The notes beneath the pieces were generated by a model. That model saw only the letters and a program-made list of their open reading frames with translations. It ran no database searches and was not told the origin of the DNA. A program made the translations under genes and the position numbers. Positions 50,642 through 59,192 of a stretch of 64,000 nt of DNA are shown here, piece by piece. Numbering within the stretch: the first letter of the stretch is position 1; every line of letters begins with the position of its first letter. Source of the DNA: Streptomyces lacrimifluminis (GTDB lineage Bacteria > Actinomycetota > Actinomycetes > Streptomycetales > Streptomycetaceae); contig NZ_BMMU01000003.1 in the NCBI RefSeq assembly GCF_014646095.1, positions 124,001 to 188,000 on the forward strand, in the 5' to 3' direction.

Positions 50642-53374
50642 CTACGGCATCCTGTCGCCCAGCAGTGCCAGGTTCTCGATGGCTGCGAGCCCGTAGAGGG
50701 CGGTGTCGTTGGTGGACACCCAGGTGGCCTCGCTGCCCGGGACGAGGGCGACCGGGCCGCTCACCGGCTCGGTCTTCCAGGGGGCCGACTCCTTGTAGCC
50801 GTCGGAGTTGTAGAACTTGTCCCACGCGCGCTTGGCGAGCTTCTCGTCCCCGGTCTGGACGGCGGCGTACGCGTCGAGGCGCGAGTGGCCCTGGAACAGC
50901 AGCAGGGTGCCGAAGTTGGAGCCGTAGCGTGCCGCCTGCTCGGCCTTCGTCGCGTTGAAGTAGCGGCAGTAGTCGAAGTAGGCCTCGTTGAATTTCGGCA
51001 TGTCAACGAGGTCGATGAGTTCGGCGCACAGCTCGTTGAGTCCGAAGACCGCGGAGAGGTGCGAGACCCCGACGACGGGCGCCGCGGCGACGGCGAACTT
51101 CCCGGTGTCGAGGTCGTACAGGCCGCTCCCCTGAACGAATCCGTTCGGCTGGGCGGCGATCGTCTCCATCGTCGACAGGACGCGCGCCTTGGCCTTCTCC
51201 CACTTGGGACCCTTGCGCTCCCACTCGGTCAGCCAGGCCGACACGAGGCCGCTCCAGTCGGTGCCGAAGCCGATCGACAGCGCGTGCCGGTCGGGTGTGT
51301 ACGGCTCGGTGCGGATCTTGCGGATGGGGTCGAGGACGAGGAAGGTCTCGTCGCTGTCGACGTTGGCGTGCATGAGGTCGCCGACGCGTTCGTCGCCGGT
51401 GAGGAAGTAGTAGTAGCGGCGGTAGGTGGTGTTGGCGATGCGCTGCTGCTTGGCGCTGTCGGCGTAGTGCTGCACGCCGTGCCGGGTGCCGAGGCCGGCC
51501 CACTGTCCGAGGTGGTAGACGTCGACCTCGCCGGTGTGGCGGGTCATCGCCTCGGCGAAGCGGAAGATGTCGGCGCGGCCCGAGCGCAGGTACGCGAACC
51601 AGAGCCAGAGGTCGGGCGACAGTTCGGAGTTGTCCCAGGCGTAGCCGCCGATGTCGTACCGCCACTGGTGCCGGGCGGTGTCGTACGTGTGCATGATGTC
51701 GCCGTAGTCCCAGAAGCCGTACCAACGGCGCTGCTCCACCTGGTCCTTGTAGTAGGTGAAGAGGAAGTCGAGGTGGTCCTCGATCTTGGCCTTGGCCGGG
51801 GTGGAGCGGTCGGGCTCGGAGTACAGCCCGGGGCCGAAGACCTGGGCCTTGATGAGCTGCTTGGGCGGGGCGGCGAGCTGGGGCAACACCCGTACGGCTT
51901 CGACCTGTTCGGCGAGTTTCTCGGCGGTCGGGGTCGACTCGTTGGCCCAGAAGAGGAGTTCGGAGGTGCGGGCGATGCCGTAGGGGGTGCCGAAGCCGGG
52001 TTCGTAGTCCTCGTAGGTGATGTTGAGGCCTTCGAGCTGCTTCGCGTACGTGTCCTGGCCCATGCCGTCGTGGTAGAAGCGCAGGTCCATGGGCTGGGCC
52101 TCGGGCGACCAGAGCCAGAGGGTGACCTCGGCCTCGTCCGTCTGGGCGTCGCGGATGTCGAGCTGGGCGGGGTGCTTCTCCCAGAAGTCCCGCAGACCGA
52201 AGGAGAATCCGCCGCTCGCCCCGCCGACGTATCCGAACCCGGAGGCCCGCTTGCCGCCGCCGGCGCCGATCCAGCCGTGCCCCTTCTTCGTGCGCTTGCG
52301 GAGGGTGTAGCCGTCCGCGGAGAGCTGGGAGAGGGTGTAGTCGCCCCACTCGGGGATGTACTGGAGGCGGGTGGTGACCCGCTGGTCCCAGGTCGAGGGG
52401 TCGGGCAGCTTCTCTCCCGCGAACTGGGCCGCCTGGACGGCCGCTCCGGGGTCGCGCCGCTGCCCGGTGATGCCCTTGACGGCCTCGCGCAGCAGTCCGG
52501 TGCCGTCGCCGCCGATCCGGATGTGCCGGTCGTAGGAGGCGTCCCGCATCGGCACGCTGAAGCGGACCCCGATGCCGCGGATGAAGTCGCCGCCGGCCTT
52601 GCCGGGTTCCTGGGTGCCGTCGTACGTGATGGTGTGGACCATGCGGAAGGAGTCGGCGCCTGCGTAGAAGTAGAGGCGGATCGAGAAGGGGAGCCAACTG
52701 CGGCTGCCCTTGCGGTGCTTGCCGTCGATGCGGACCACTGCCCTTACGGGGCCGTCCTGTTCGACCTCGACCTTGCCGATGGCGCTGTCGAAGCGCTCGA
52801 ACTTGGTGGCGCCCTGGTCCTCGTCCTCGATCTCGGGCTGGCGGATGAGGACGAGCCGCCCGTTCCTCGCGATCTCGGTGGAGCCGCGTCTCACCGACTT
52901 CACCAGCGTGGAGCCGGACTTGCCGATGCGTGCGGTGATGACTCCGGTCGATATGTCGATCGTTCCGCCGCTTCTGTCGACGGTGACCTTCGCGGCGGGG
53001 GCCGCGGGCGCCCCGGCGGCCAGCGTCAGCTTGCCGGAGCCCGAACTCACGGCGTGCGCGGTCCACTTGAGGGAGCCGTCGGGCCAGTAGGCGAGCGGCC
53101 AGGACTGGACGGGTACGGAGCTGCCGGTGGCGTCCGTGAGCGCGAAGGTCTGGTCCGCGTCGTACGTGCCCTTCGGCCAGGGCACGCCGACGGTGGATCC
53201 GGGTGCGGCGCCGAGACCGCCGTCCTCCAGCCAGTCCAGGGTCACGGGATCGGCGTCGCTCTCGGCGGCTCGGGGCGCGGCCTGCGCGGTCGAACCGAGC
53301 GCCCAGCTGAACTGGGCGGCGGCTCCGGCGACTGCGGCGGCCTTGAGGAGGGACCTGCGGGGGATGGGAGACAT
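50642..53374 (-). CDS. Tat-exported exo-rhamnogalacturonan lyase-like protein (PcRGLX/YetA family)
   Basis: 910 residues from an ATG at 53374. A twin-arginine signal (PRRSLLKAAAVAGAAAQFSW) precedes cleavage near AQAAPRA. An N-terminal barrel has VPWPKGTYDADQTF and LAYWPDGSLKWTAH, the signature of PcRGLX/YetA N-domains. A beta-sandwich and a C-terminal helical toroid follow, with YYFLTGDERVGDLMHA and ALSIGFGTDWSG. Fungal PcRGLX cleaves rhamnogalacturonan from its end, so this is probably a pectin- or polyuronide-lyase. It is the last gene of the sugar-uptake unit, 104 bases after the DUF624 gene. Confidence 0.85.
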   Translation of the reverse strand: MSPIPRRSLLKAAAVAGAAAQFSWALGSTAQAAPRAAESDADPVTLDWLEDGGLGAAPGSTVGVPWPKGTYDADQTFALTDATGSSVPVQSWPLAYWPDGSLKWTAHAVSSGSGKLTLAAGAPAAPAAKVTVDRSGGTIDISTGVITARIGKSGSTLVKSVRRGSTEIARNGRLVLIRQPEIEDEDQGATKFERFDSAIGKVEVEQDGPVRAVVRIDGKHRKGSRSWLPFSIRLYFYAGADSFRMVHTITYDGTQEPGKAGGDFIRGIGVRFSVPMRDASYDRHIRIGGDGTGLLREAVKGITGQRRDPGAAVQAAQFAGEKLPDPSTWDQRVTTRLQYIPEWGDYTLSQLSADGYTLRKRTKKGHGWIGAGGGKRASGFGYVGGASGGFSFGLRDFWEKHPAQLDIRDAQTDEAEVTLWLWSPEAQPMDLRFYHDGMGQDTYAKQLEGLNITYEDYEPGFGTPYGIARTSELLFWANESTPTAEKLAEQVEAVRVLPQLAAPPKQLIKAQVFGPGLYSEPDRSTPAKAKIEDHLDFLFTYYKDQVEQRRWYGFWDYGDIMHTYDTARHQWRYDIGGYAWDNSELSPDLWLWFAYLRSGRADIFRFAEAMTRHTGEVDVYHLGQWAGLGTRHGVQHYADSAKQQRIANTTYRRYYYFLTGDERVGDLMHANVDSDETFLVLDPIRKIRTEPYTPDRHALSIGFGTDWSGLVSAWLTEWERKGPKWEKAKARVLSTMETIAAQPNGFVQGSGLYDLDTGKFAVAAAPVVGVSHLSAVFGLNELCAELIDLVDMPKFNEAYFDYCRYFNATKAEQAARYGSNFGTLLLFQGHSRLDAYAAVQTGDEKLAKRAWDKFYNSDGYKESAPWKTEPVSGPVALVPGSEATWVSTNDTALYGLAAIENLALLGDRMP

Positions 53375-53478
53375 GGGAGACCAGCCTTTCCTTTCCGTGC
53401 GGGGGCAGGGGTAGTCAGGGGCATGGCAGAGAGAGGTACGACACCCGGGGCGCCGACCTTGTGCGAGGGCACCGCCCG

Positions 53479-54078
53479 TCAGCGGTGCCGGTACCGCTCC
53501 TCCACGGCGACGGCCGCCGCCGCGACCGCCCCGAGGACGGGAACCGCCAGCGGCGGAAGGAACCCTGCGGACAGAGCCACCACGGCCAGCCCGCAGACGA
53601 CCAGGAAGGACCCGGCGGGATCGCGCACGGTCCGGCGCCCGGCGTCCGCCAGCAGCGCCCTCCAGCGGGTGCCCGGTGTCCAGACGGCCGCCGCCCGCAG
53701 CAGGGCCACAGCGAGCCCGATCAGCGCGAAGATGCCCACGGCCCCGACGAACGTCCCGCCGGGAATCCCGGCCCGCGCGGCCAGGACGTCCACCCAGACC
53801 GCGGCGGCCACCGCCCAGCCGGCGAACCCGACGACCCACCCGCCGCGCACGGCCGCCCGGAAGTCCGCGACGAATTCCCGCCAACCACCGCCCACATGGG
53901 TCGTACGACGGCGCAGATGCCGTGCGCCGGCGGCGAAGGCGGCAGGGTAGGTGACGACCCCGAGACAGGCAACGGCGATCCACACCCCGGTGAGCAGACA
54001 CTCGGCGAAGACCGCGAAGCGCTCGCCGAACACGGACTCCTTGCGCGGGGAGCGTGCCTTCACGCGTGTTTGGGCCAT
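53479..54078 (-). CDS. YesL-like (DUF624) membrane protein
   Basis: 199 residues with about five hydrophobic helices, starting MAQTRVKARSPRKESVFGER. The ECLLTGVWIAVACLGVVTYPA helix followed by a basic HLRRRTTHVGGGWREF loop is the DUF624/YesL pattern. In Bacillus, yesL lies in the rhamnogalacturonan cluster beside an ABC importer, matching this position. Its function is unknown. It starts ten bases after the permease stop. Confidence 0.7.
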   Translation of the reverse strand: MAQTRVKARSPRKESVFGERFAVFAECLLTGVWIAVACLGVVTYPAAFAAGARHLRRRTTHVGGGWREFVADFRAAVRGGWVVGFAGWAVAAAVWVDVLAARAGIPGGTFVGAVGIFALIGLAVALLRAAAVWTPGTRWRALLADAGRRTVRDPAGSFLVVCGLAVVALSAGFLPPLAVPVLGAVAAAAVAVEERYRHR

Positions 54079-54088
54079 GGTGACCGCC

Positions 54089-54964
54089 TCAGCCCTTCAG
54101 TCCGGAGGTCGCCATACCGTCGATGAGGTAGCGCTGGAAGGCCATGAAGAAGGCGACGACCGGTACCAGCGCCACCAGCGACATGGCGATCATGCTGCCG
54201 TAGTTGGAGATGCCCTCCTGGTCTCGGAACATCATCAGGCCGAGCGAAACGGTGTACTTGGACGGGGTGTTGAGGTAGATCAACGGCCCCATGAAGTCGT
54301 TCCAGGCGTTGATGAAGGTGAAGATCGCGCTGGTGATGATCGCGGGCCGGCTGAGCGGCAGCACGATGGACCAGTAGGTCCGCAGATGCCCGCAGCCGTC
54401 GAGCTTGGCGGCCTCGTCCAGCTCGCGCGGCAGCCCGCGCATGAACTGGACCATCAGGAAGACGAAGAACGCCTCCGTGGCGAGGAACTTGCCCGCGACG
54501 AGCGGCACGAGCGTGTCGATGTAGCCGAGGTTGCGGAACAGCACGTACTGCGGAATGAGGAGCACGTGGTACGGCAGCAGCAGAGTGCCGATCATCAGCG
54601 TGAACAGCAGGTTCCGCCCGGCGAACCGGATCTTGGCGAAGGCGTACGCGGTCAGCGAGCTGGAGAGCACCACGCCGACGACGGCAAGCCCCGCGTACAT
54701 CAGCGAGTTGCTGAAGAAGCTGCCGATGGAGATGCCGGAGATGCCGTCGGCGAGTCCGGAGAAGTTGGCCCAGACCGGCTTGGTGGGCAGCAGGTCGAGG
54801 CTGGCGATGATGTCCTTGCTCGGCTTGAACGAGGCGCCGAGCACCCAGATCACCGGGTAGAGGACGACCGCGAGCACGAGGAGCGCGCCCACGTGCCAGA
54901 CGAGGGATCCGATGGGCCGCCGCTCGTGCGCGGTGTCCGCAACAGGGCTGGTGGTGCTGGTCAC
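54089..54964 (-). CDS. Carbohydrate ABC transporter permease (MalG-like)
   Basis: 291 residues from a GTG at 54964 overlapping the previous stop as GTGA. Six hydrophobic helices; the EAA loop is ELDEAAKLDGCGHLRTYWSI, the contact site for the ATPase. The C-terminus MAFQRYLIDGMATSGLKG is characteristic of the MalG family. With the 318-residue permease it forms the membrane channel. No ATPase gene is in the cluster; in Streptomyces a shared MsiK-type ATPase commonly serves such systems. Confidence 0.94.
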   Translation of the reverse strand: MTSTTSPVADTAHERRPIGSLVWHVGALLVLAVVLYPVIWVLGASFKPSKDIIASLDLLPTKPVWANFSGLADGISGISIGSFFSNSLMYAGLAVVGVVLSSSLTAYAFAKIRFAGRNLLFTLMIGTLLLPYHVLLIPQYVLFRNLGYIDTLVPLVAGKFLATEAFFVFLMVQFMRGLPRELDEAAKLDGCGHLRTYWSIVLPLSRPAIITSAIFTFINAWNDFMGPLIYLNTPSKYTVSLGLMMFRDQEGISNYGSMIAMSLVALVPVVAFFMAFQRYLIDGMATSGLKG

Positions 54965-55917
54965 TTGGCGGCCTCCTCGTAGTGCACCCACTTCTTCTGC
55001 GACCAGAACAGGACCGCCGTGACGAGCGCCACCGCGATCACCAGGGTCCAGGCCATCGCGGAGGCGAAGCCCATCTGGGACTCCTTGAAGCCCTTCTGGT
55101 AGAGGTAGCAGGTGTAGACGAGGGTGGCGTCGGCAGGCCCGCACCGGGTGTCGGAGACGACATAGGCGGAGCCGAACACCTGGAACGCGTGGATGGACTC
55201 CAGCAGCACGTTGAAGAACAGCACCGGGGAGATCATCGGCAGCGTGATGTTCCAGAACCGCCGGAAGGGACCGGCTCCGTCCATCTCGGCGGCCTCGTAC
55301 AGTTCCTGCGGCACCTGCTTGAGCCCGGCCAGGAAGATGACCATCGGCGCGCCGAACTGCCAGATACTCAGCGCCACCAGGGCGTACAGGACGTAGTCCG
55401 GGTTGCCGATCCAGCCGCCGACGTCGAGCCCGAAGATCTTCTGCGTACGGTCCACGACGGCGTCGTCGGAGAACAGCGCCCGCCAGACGAAGCCCACGGA
55501 GACACTGGCGCCGATGAGTGACGGCATGTAGAACGCCGCCCGGTACAGGGCCTGTCCACGCCGGTTCTGCGCGAGCAGCAGCGCCACTCCGAGCGCGAGG
55601 AGCAGCTTCAACGGTGTGGCCACGACGACGTACTTCAGCGTGACCTCGACCGACTTCTGCCAGCGCGGGTCCTGGAACATCGTCGTGAAGTTGTCCAGCC
55701 CCACCCACTGGGGCGGCGTGAACAGGTTGTAGCTGGTGAACGCGTAGTAGAGCGACGCGATCATCGGCCCCGCCGTGAGCAGCAGGAACCCCGCGATCCA
55801 CGGCGACATGAAGAGATAGCCGGCGAGATTCTCGCGGCGCCGCCCACGCCGCCCGGCGTCAGGAGCGGCGGACCGCTCCTTCACCGGACGCACGGGCGCT
55901 TCCTTGACGAGCGTCAT
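54961..55917 (-). CDS. Carbohydrate ABC transporter permease (MalF-like)
   Basis: 318 residues from an ATG at 55917. The basic N-terminus AGRRGRRRENLAGYLFMSPW leads into six helices. The EAA loop is ELYEAAEMDGAGPFRRFWNI. It pairs with the MalG-like permease, to which it is coupled. It starts 14 bases after the binding-protein stop. The SxFLLTAGPMIASLYYAFTS region is typical of sugar (not peptide) permeases. Confidence 0.94.
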   Translation of the reverse strand: MTLVKEAPVRPVKERSAAPDAGRRGRRRENLAGYLFMSPWIAGFLLLTAGPMIASLYYAFTSYNLFTPPQWVGLDNFTTMFQDPRWQKSVEVTLKYVVVATPLKLLLALGVALLLAQNRRGQALYRAAFYMPSLIGASVSVGFVWRALFSDDAVVDRTQKIFGLDVGGWIGNPDYVLYALVALSIWQFGAPMVIFLAGLKQVPQELYEAAEMDGAGPFRRFWNITLPMISPVLFFNVLLESIHAFQVFGSAYVVSDTRCGPADATLVYTCYLYQKGFKESQMGFASAMAWTLVIAVALVTAVLFWSQKKWVHYEEAAK

Positions 55918-55931
55918 GGTGGTACGTCCCC

Positions 55932-57218
55932 TCAGCCCGCGAACGCGGCCTTGGCCTCGCTGAACAGCGCCTTCGCGCCGTCGGCCGGCTTGGTCTTGCC
56001 CTGGGCGATCTCGCCGCCGATGCGCAGGAAGGCCGACTCGATGACGTCCGCGCCGGACGGGTGCGGGGTGATCTTCCCGAGCACGCCGGCCTTGGCGACC
56101 TCGTCCTCGTAGGCCGAGACACCCTTGTTGTTGGGGTCGGTCGGCTTGAAGGCGTCGTACTGCTCGGTCGTGGCGAGGATGCCGCGGTCGTATCCCATGA
56201 TCTTGCCGACCTCGGGGTCGTGGACCATGAAGCTGATGAACTGGGCGACTTCCTTGGGGTGCTTCGTCCCGGAGAAGGCGCTGAGCATCAGCGAACCGAG
56301 ATACTGGCCGGTGTCCTTGCCGTCCGTGGTGGGGATCGGCGCGAGCCCGTAGTCGGACTCCCCCTCGCCCTCGTAACGGATGGAGAAGTTGTCCCAGGTG
56401 AACTCGGACGCGGCGAGCCCCGCCGACAGCCCGGACTTGGGAGCGACCTGCTCGATCTTCTTGGGGTCGGCGACCAGTCCGGACTTCACCCGCTTGTAGC
56501 CGTCCTCCCACCACTGCGTCAGATCGTCCTCGGTGAAGCCGAGATCGGTGTCGGTGAAGAACGCCTTGCCGTTCTGACGCAGGTACAGGTCGTAGAGGTA
56601 CATGATGGTGAAGTAGCCGGTGTCACCGGCGATCTTCAGCTTGTCCTGGACCTTCTGCAGCGCGGCGAAGTACTCGTCCCAGGTCCAGCCGAACTTCGCC
56701 TCCACGCCCGCCCTCTCGAAGGCCTTGACGTCGATGACGAGCGCCATGGTGTTGGCGCCCACGGGTATGCCGATCTGCTTGCCTTCGACCTGACCGTTCG
56801 CCAGAACGCCGTTGCGGAAGTTCTCCAGGCTCAGATTCCCGGCGTCCGCCTGCGCCTTGAGATCCATCAGAACGCCGCGCTTGTCGTACTTGCGCAGAAA
56901 GCCGACAGCATTCTGGAAAACGTCCGGCGGATTTCCGCCGGAGGCCTGTGTCTGGAACTTCTCCCAGAACGCCGCGTAGTCGGTGAATTCCGGCTTGATC
57001 TTGATCTTCGGGTACTTCTTCTCGAAGAGCGCGATCGTCTTCTTGATGGCGAGGGTCCGCGGTTCGCCGCCCCACCACGCATAACGGAGCGTCACCGTTC
57101 CATCCCCGGCACCGCTGTCACCACCGCACCCGGTCGTCGTCGCCAGCCCCAGCGCGGCGGCCGAGGCTCCGGCCGCCTTGAGGATCGTTCGCCTCTCAAC
57201 ATTCCCGTTCGTAGGCAC
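55932..57218 (-). CDS. Extracellular solute-binding lipoprotein of the sugar ABC importer
   Basis: 428 residues from a GTG at 57218 with GGGGAGGG upstream. The N-terminus has both a twin-arginine segment (VERRTILKAAGASAAALG) and a lipobox ending TTGC, so it is probably a Tat-exported lipoprotein. The mature part has VTLRYAWWGGEPRT, typical of family-1 binding proteins. Substrate cannot be read, but the linked lyase suggests rhamnogalacturonan or another uronic oligosaccharide. It is the first gene of the five-gene unit. Confidence 0.93.
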   Translation of the reverse strand: MPTNGNVERRTILKAAGASAAALGLATTTGCGGDSGAGDGTVTLRYAWWGGEPRTLAIKKTIALFEKKYPKIKIKPEFTDYAAFWEKFQTQASGGNPPDVFQNAVGFLRKYDKRGVLMDLKAQADAGNLSLENFRNGVLANGQVEGKQIGIPVGANTMALVIDVKAFERAGVEAKFGWTWDEYFAALQKVQDKLKIAGDTGYFTIMYLYDLYLRQNGKAFFTDTDLGFTEDDLTQWWEDGYKRVKSGLVADPKKIEQVAPKSGLSAGLAASEFTWDNFSIRYEGEGESDYGLAPIPTTDGKDTGQYLGSLMLSAFSGTKHPKEVAQFISFMVHDPEVGKIMGYDRGILATTEQYDAFKPTDPNNKGVSAYEDEVAKAGVLGKITPHPSGADVIESAFLRIGGEIAQGKTKPADGAKALFSEAKAAFAG

Positions 57219-57266
57219 AGTAGAGCCCTCCCCGCGACGTCGTTGGCGCCTGCGTGAATCGTTTCA

Positions 57267-57280
57267 AGTAAGCGCTTGCT
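57267..57280. promoter_or_regulatory. LacI-family-type operator upstream of the binding-protein gene
   Basis: AGTAAGCGCTTGCT is a 14-base palindrome with one mismatched pair and the AAGCGCTT core seen in many LacI-family sites. It lies 49 bases upstream of the binding-protein start on the minus strand. No LacI-type gene is in this window. Confidence 0.6.
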
Positions 57281-57708
57281 GGCACAAGCTACGGAGGGCC
57301 TCGGAATGCGTCAATGATTCGGACAGGATTTTTCTGTCCCTGGGCCGGGCGACAGCAGCGCACAAGTCGACTCGGGCCGCCAGAAAGGAGGTTGACGTTG
57401 CAGGTGAGCCGCCCGCGGTCGGCCGGTCGAACACCGGCGGGCCGCCGCCGCTTATTTGGGACGGGGCCGAAACGCGCCCACCACGCAGGGAGTTGACGCC
57501 GGACAAGGTGGGCTCTCGAACAGTGACATCGTCGGGATCGACGGAACGGAAGGTCACCTGCCGGAGGCTCACGGCGGCCCCACCGGTCGCCCGACACGCC
57601 TCCGGGGAAGGCGCGGGCGGGCCCCGGAGGGTCGTACGGGGTGGGGTCGGGCCCGGGTCCCACGAGTGGGGCCGACCGGCGCCGATCAGGCGAAGCCGAA
57701 CGACAAAC
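57281..57708. other. Gene-free stretch upstream of the sugar locus
   Basis: About 430 bases with no coding sequence I accept. It has a small GGACAG/CTGTCC hairpin around 57321-57339 and, at 57384-57390, a strong AAAGGAG ribosome-site look-alike followed by only a short arginine-rich frame on the plus strand. The latter is probably chance. The promoter of the sugar locus presumably lies between the operator and this stretch. Confidence 0.5.
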
Positions 57709-57743
57709 GCGGCCCGTGTCAACGTTTCCGTGACACGGGCCGC
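57709..57743 (-). terminator. Terminator after tRNA-Val copy 2
   Basis: A perfect 13-bp stem (GCGGCCCGTGTCA with TGACACGGGCCGC) and a nine-base loop lie 12 bases beyond the tRNA 3' end. The minus-strand tail GTTTGTCGTT is T-rich. Confidence 0.85.
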
Positions 57744-57754
57744 ACTCGATCCGG

Positions 57755-57826
57755 TGGGCGATACTGGGTTCGAACCAGTGACCTCTTCGGTGTGAACGAA
57801 GCGCTCTCCCACTGAGCTAATCGCCC
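57755..57826 (-). tRNA. tRNA-Val (anticodon CAC), copy 2
   Basis: Identical over all 72 bases to the gene at 47531-47602 and in the same orientation, with only a few flanking bases shared (CCGG on one side, GG on the other). The cloverleaf and CAC anticodon are intact, and no CCA is encoded. Confidence 0.96.
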
Positions 57827-57881
57827 GGACGCAGGGAGAACATTACCCCATGTCAGGGGGTGCCCCGGAACAGTCGCCGGA

Positions 57882-58334
57882 TCACTGATCCTTGATCTTC
57901 CAGGGCATTTGCAGCCCGAACTCCCATACGTAGATCCCGACGAGAACCGCCACGATCACCAGACCGATCGTCGTCAGGATGATGTTGCGGCGGCGCACCC
58001 TGGGGTCGAGCGCTCGCTGTGTCGCCTCGGTGACCTTGCGCTTCGTCCAGCGCAGTACCAGCTGGGCCCAGACGAACTCGGTCGCCCAGATCGCCATACC
58101 GCCGAAGATCACCAGCCAGCCCGGCCCGGGCAGCGGCAGCATGACGATGCCGGCGCCCACCACCGCCAGGCCCACGACGAACACGCCGACCTGCCAGCTC
58201 ATATGCAGCATGCGGCGCGCCTTGACGAATTCCGGCGCCCTCGACCCGAGGTCGCGCTCACCGGCCGCCTCACCGGCCCCGGCCTCATCCGGTGTCACGG
58301 CAGCCTCGACCGACTCGTCACTCCCCGTATTCAT
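57882..58334 (-). CDS. PGPGW-motif membrane protein (TIGR02611 type)
   Basis: 150 residues from an ATG at 58334. A soluble, acidic N-terminus (about 1-45) precedes three hydrophobic segments. The defining motif is LPLPGPGWLVIFGGMAIWA. A basic loop LRWTKRKVTEATQRALDPRVRR lies between helices. Function is unknown. The family is widespread in actinobacteria, and in S. coelicolor it lies next to ssgB. It is divergent from ssgB; the 191 bases between them should hold both promoters. Confidence 0.85.
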   Translation of the reverse strand: MNTGSDESVEAAVTPDEAGAGEAAGERDLGSRAPEFVKARRMLHMSWQVGVFVVGLAVVGAGIVMLPLPGPGWLVIFGGMAIWATEFVWAQLVLRWTKRKVTEATQRALDPRVRRRNIILTTIGLVIVAVLVGIYVWEFGLQMPWKIKDQ

Positions 58335-58440
58335 GCGTCCAAATCCTACCGGACAGAAACCGGTCACCGGAATGGTCGTAACCGACGAACCGGTCCTCGG
58401 CCGGAAGAGTTACGTAAAGGCACGCAAAACACTCAGAGGG

Positions 58441-58464
58441 GTTTACAACGGCACCGTAGGTGGC
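58441..58464 (+). promoter_or_regulatory. Possible ssgB promoter (sigma-H/sigma-B-like)
   Basis: GTTTAC at 58441 and GGTGGC at 58459 are spaced about as in Streptomyces sigma-H/sigma-B promoters (GTTT, then GGGTA after about 14). The -10 match is imperfect. ssgB in S. coelicolor is reported to depend on sigma-H, which is the reason for considering it. It is 62 bases upstream of the ATG. Confidence 0.35.
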
Positions 58465-58525
58465 ATGTCGATTTCGCCGACGTGCGAATCCCCGAGCGCA
58501 CACTGAGCGAAAGGCCTTGGCGCTT

Positions 58526-58939
58526 ATGAACACCACGGTCAGCTGCGAGCTGCACCTGCGCCTCGTTGTGTCGAGCGAGTCCTCACTGCCCGTTCCCGCA
58601 GGACTGCGGTATGACACGGCCGATCCCTACGCCGTGCACGCCACCTTCCACACCGGAGCCGAGGAAACCGTCGAGTGGGTGTTCGCCCGCGACCTGCTCG
58701 CGGAGGGCCTCCACCGGCCCACCGGCACCGGTGACGTCCGAGTCTGGCCGTCCCGGAGCCACGGTCAGGGCGTTGTCTGCATCGCCCTCAGCTCCCCGGA
58801 GGGCGAGGCCCTGCTCGAAGCCCCCGCACGAGCCCTGGAGTCCTTCCTGAAGCGAACGGACGCCGCCGTGCCACCCGGCACGGAACACCGCCACTTCGAC
58901 CTCGACCAGGAGCTGTCACACATCCTGGCGGAAAGCTAG
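58526..58939 (+). CDS. ssgB: Sporulation-specific cell division protein SsgB
   Basis: 137 residues from an ATG at 58526. The sequence NTTVSCELHLRLVVSSE, then VEWVFARDLLAEGLHRPTGT and GDVRVWPS, matches SsgB, the most conserved SALP protein. SsgB is recruited by SsgA and tethers FtsZ at future sporulation septa in aerial hyphae. It supports a sporulating Streptomyces assignment. It is a single gene with its own terminator. Confidence 0.96.
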   Translation: MNTTVSCELHLRLVVSSESSLPVPAGLRYDTADPYAVHATFHTGAEETVEWVFARDLLAEGLHRPTGTGDVRVWPSRSHGQGVVCIALSSPEGEALLEAPARALESFLKRTDAAVPPGTEHRHFDLDQELSHILAES

Positions 58940-59010
58940 GACGAGGCCCCACTGAGCCGCCCGGCGCCGTCCACTCGGGGAGACGGCTCGGGTGACAACC
59001 GCATATGGCG

Positions 59011-59052
59011 CACCGCCGCCGCCCCGCGGGTTTCCGCGGGGCGGCGGCGGTG
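59011..59052 (+). terminator. Strong hairpin after ssgB
   Basis: A perfect 19-bp stem (CACCGCCGCCGCCCCGCGG and its complement) with a GTTT loop, 72 bases beyond the stop. Two more pairs plus a G-U can be added. There is no T tract. Confidence 0.85.
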
Positions 59053-59192
59053 CGTCCGCACACCCTTCCCCGGTCACCGCACCCGATGCCGCCAAGGCCG
59101 ACGCCCACCTCCGTCGCTGTGAGCCACTACCATCGGCCAGCATCGGCGGGCGGGTGCCCGCCCGACCGCCCAGGCAGGCCAGGGAGAGCAAC

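Noticed and set aside
57314..57496. A 60-residue plus-strand frame with an AAAGGAG ribosome site
   Set aside because: The frame downstream of the ribosome-like site is only about 33 arginine-rich residues without a homologue pattern; the site is probably chance.
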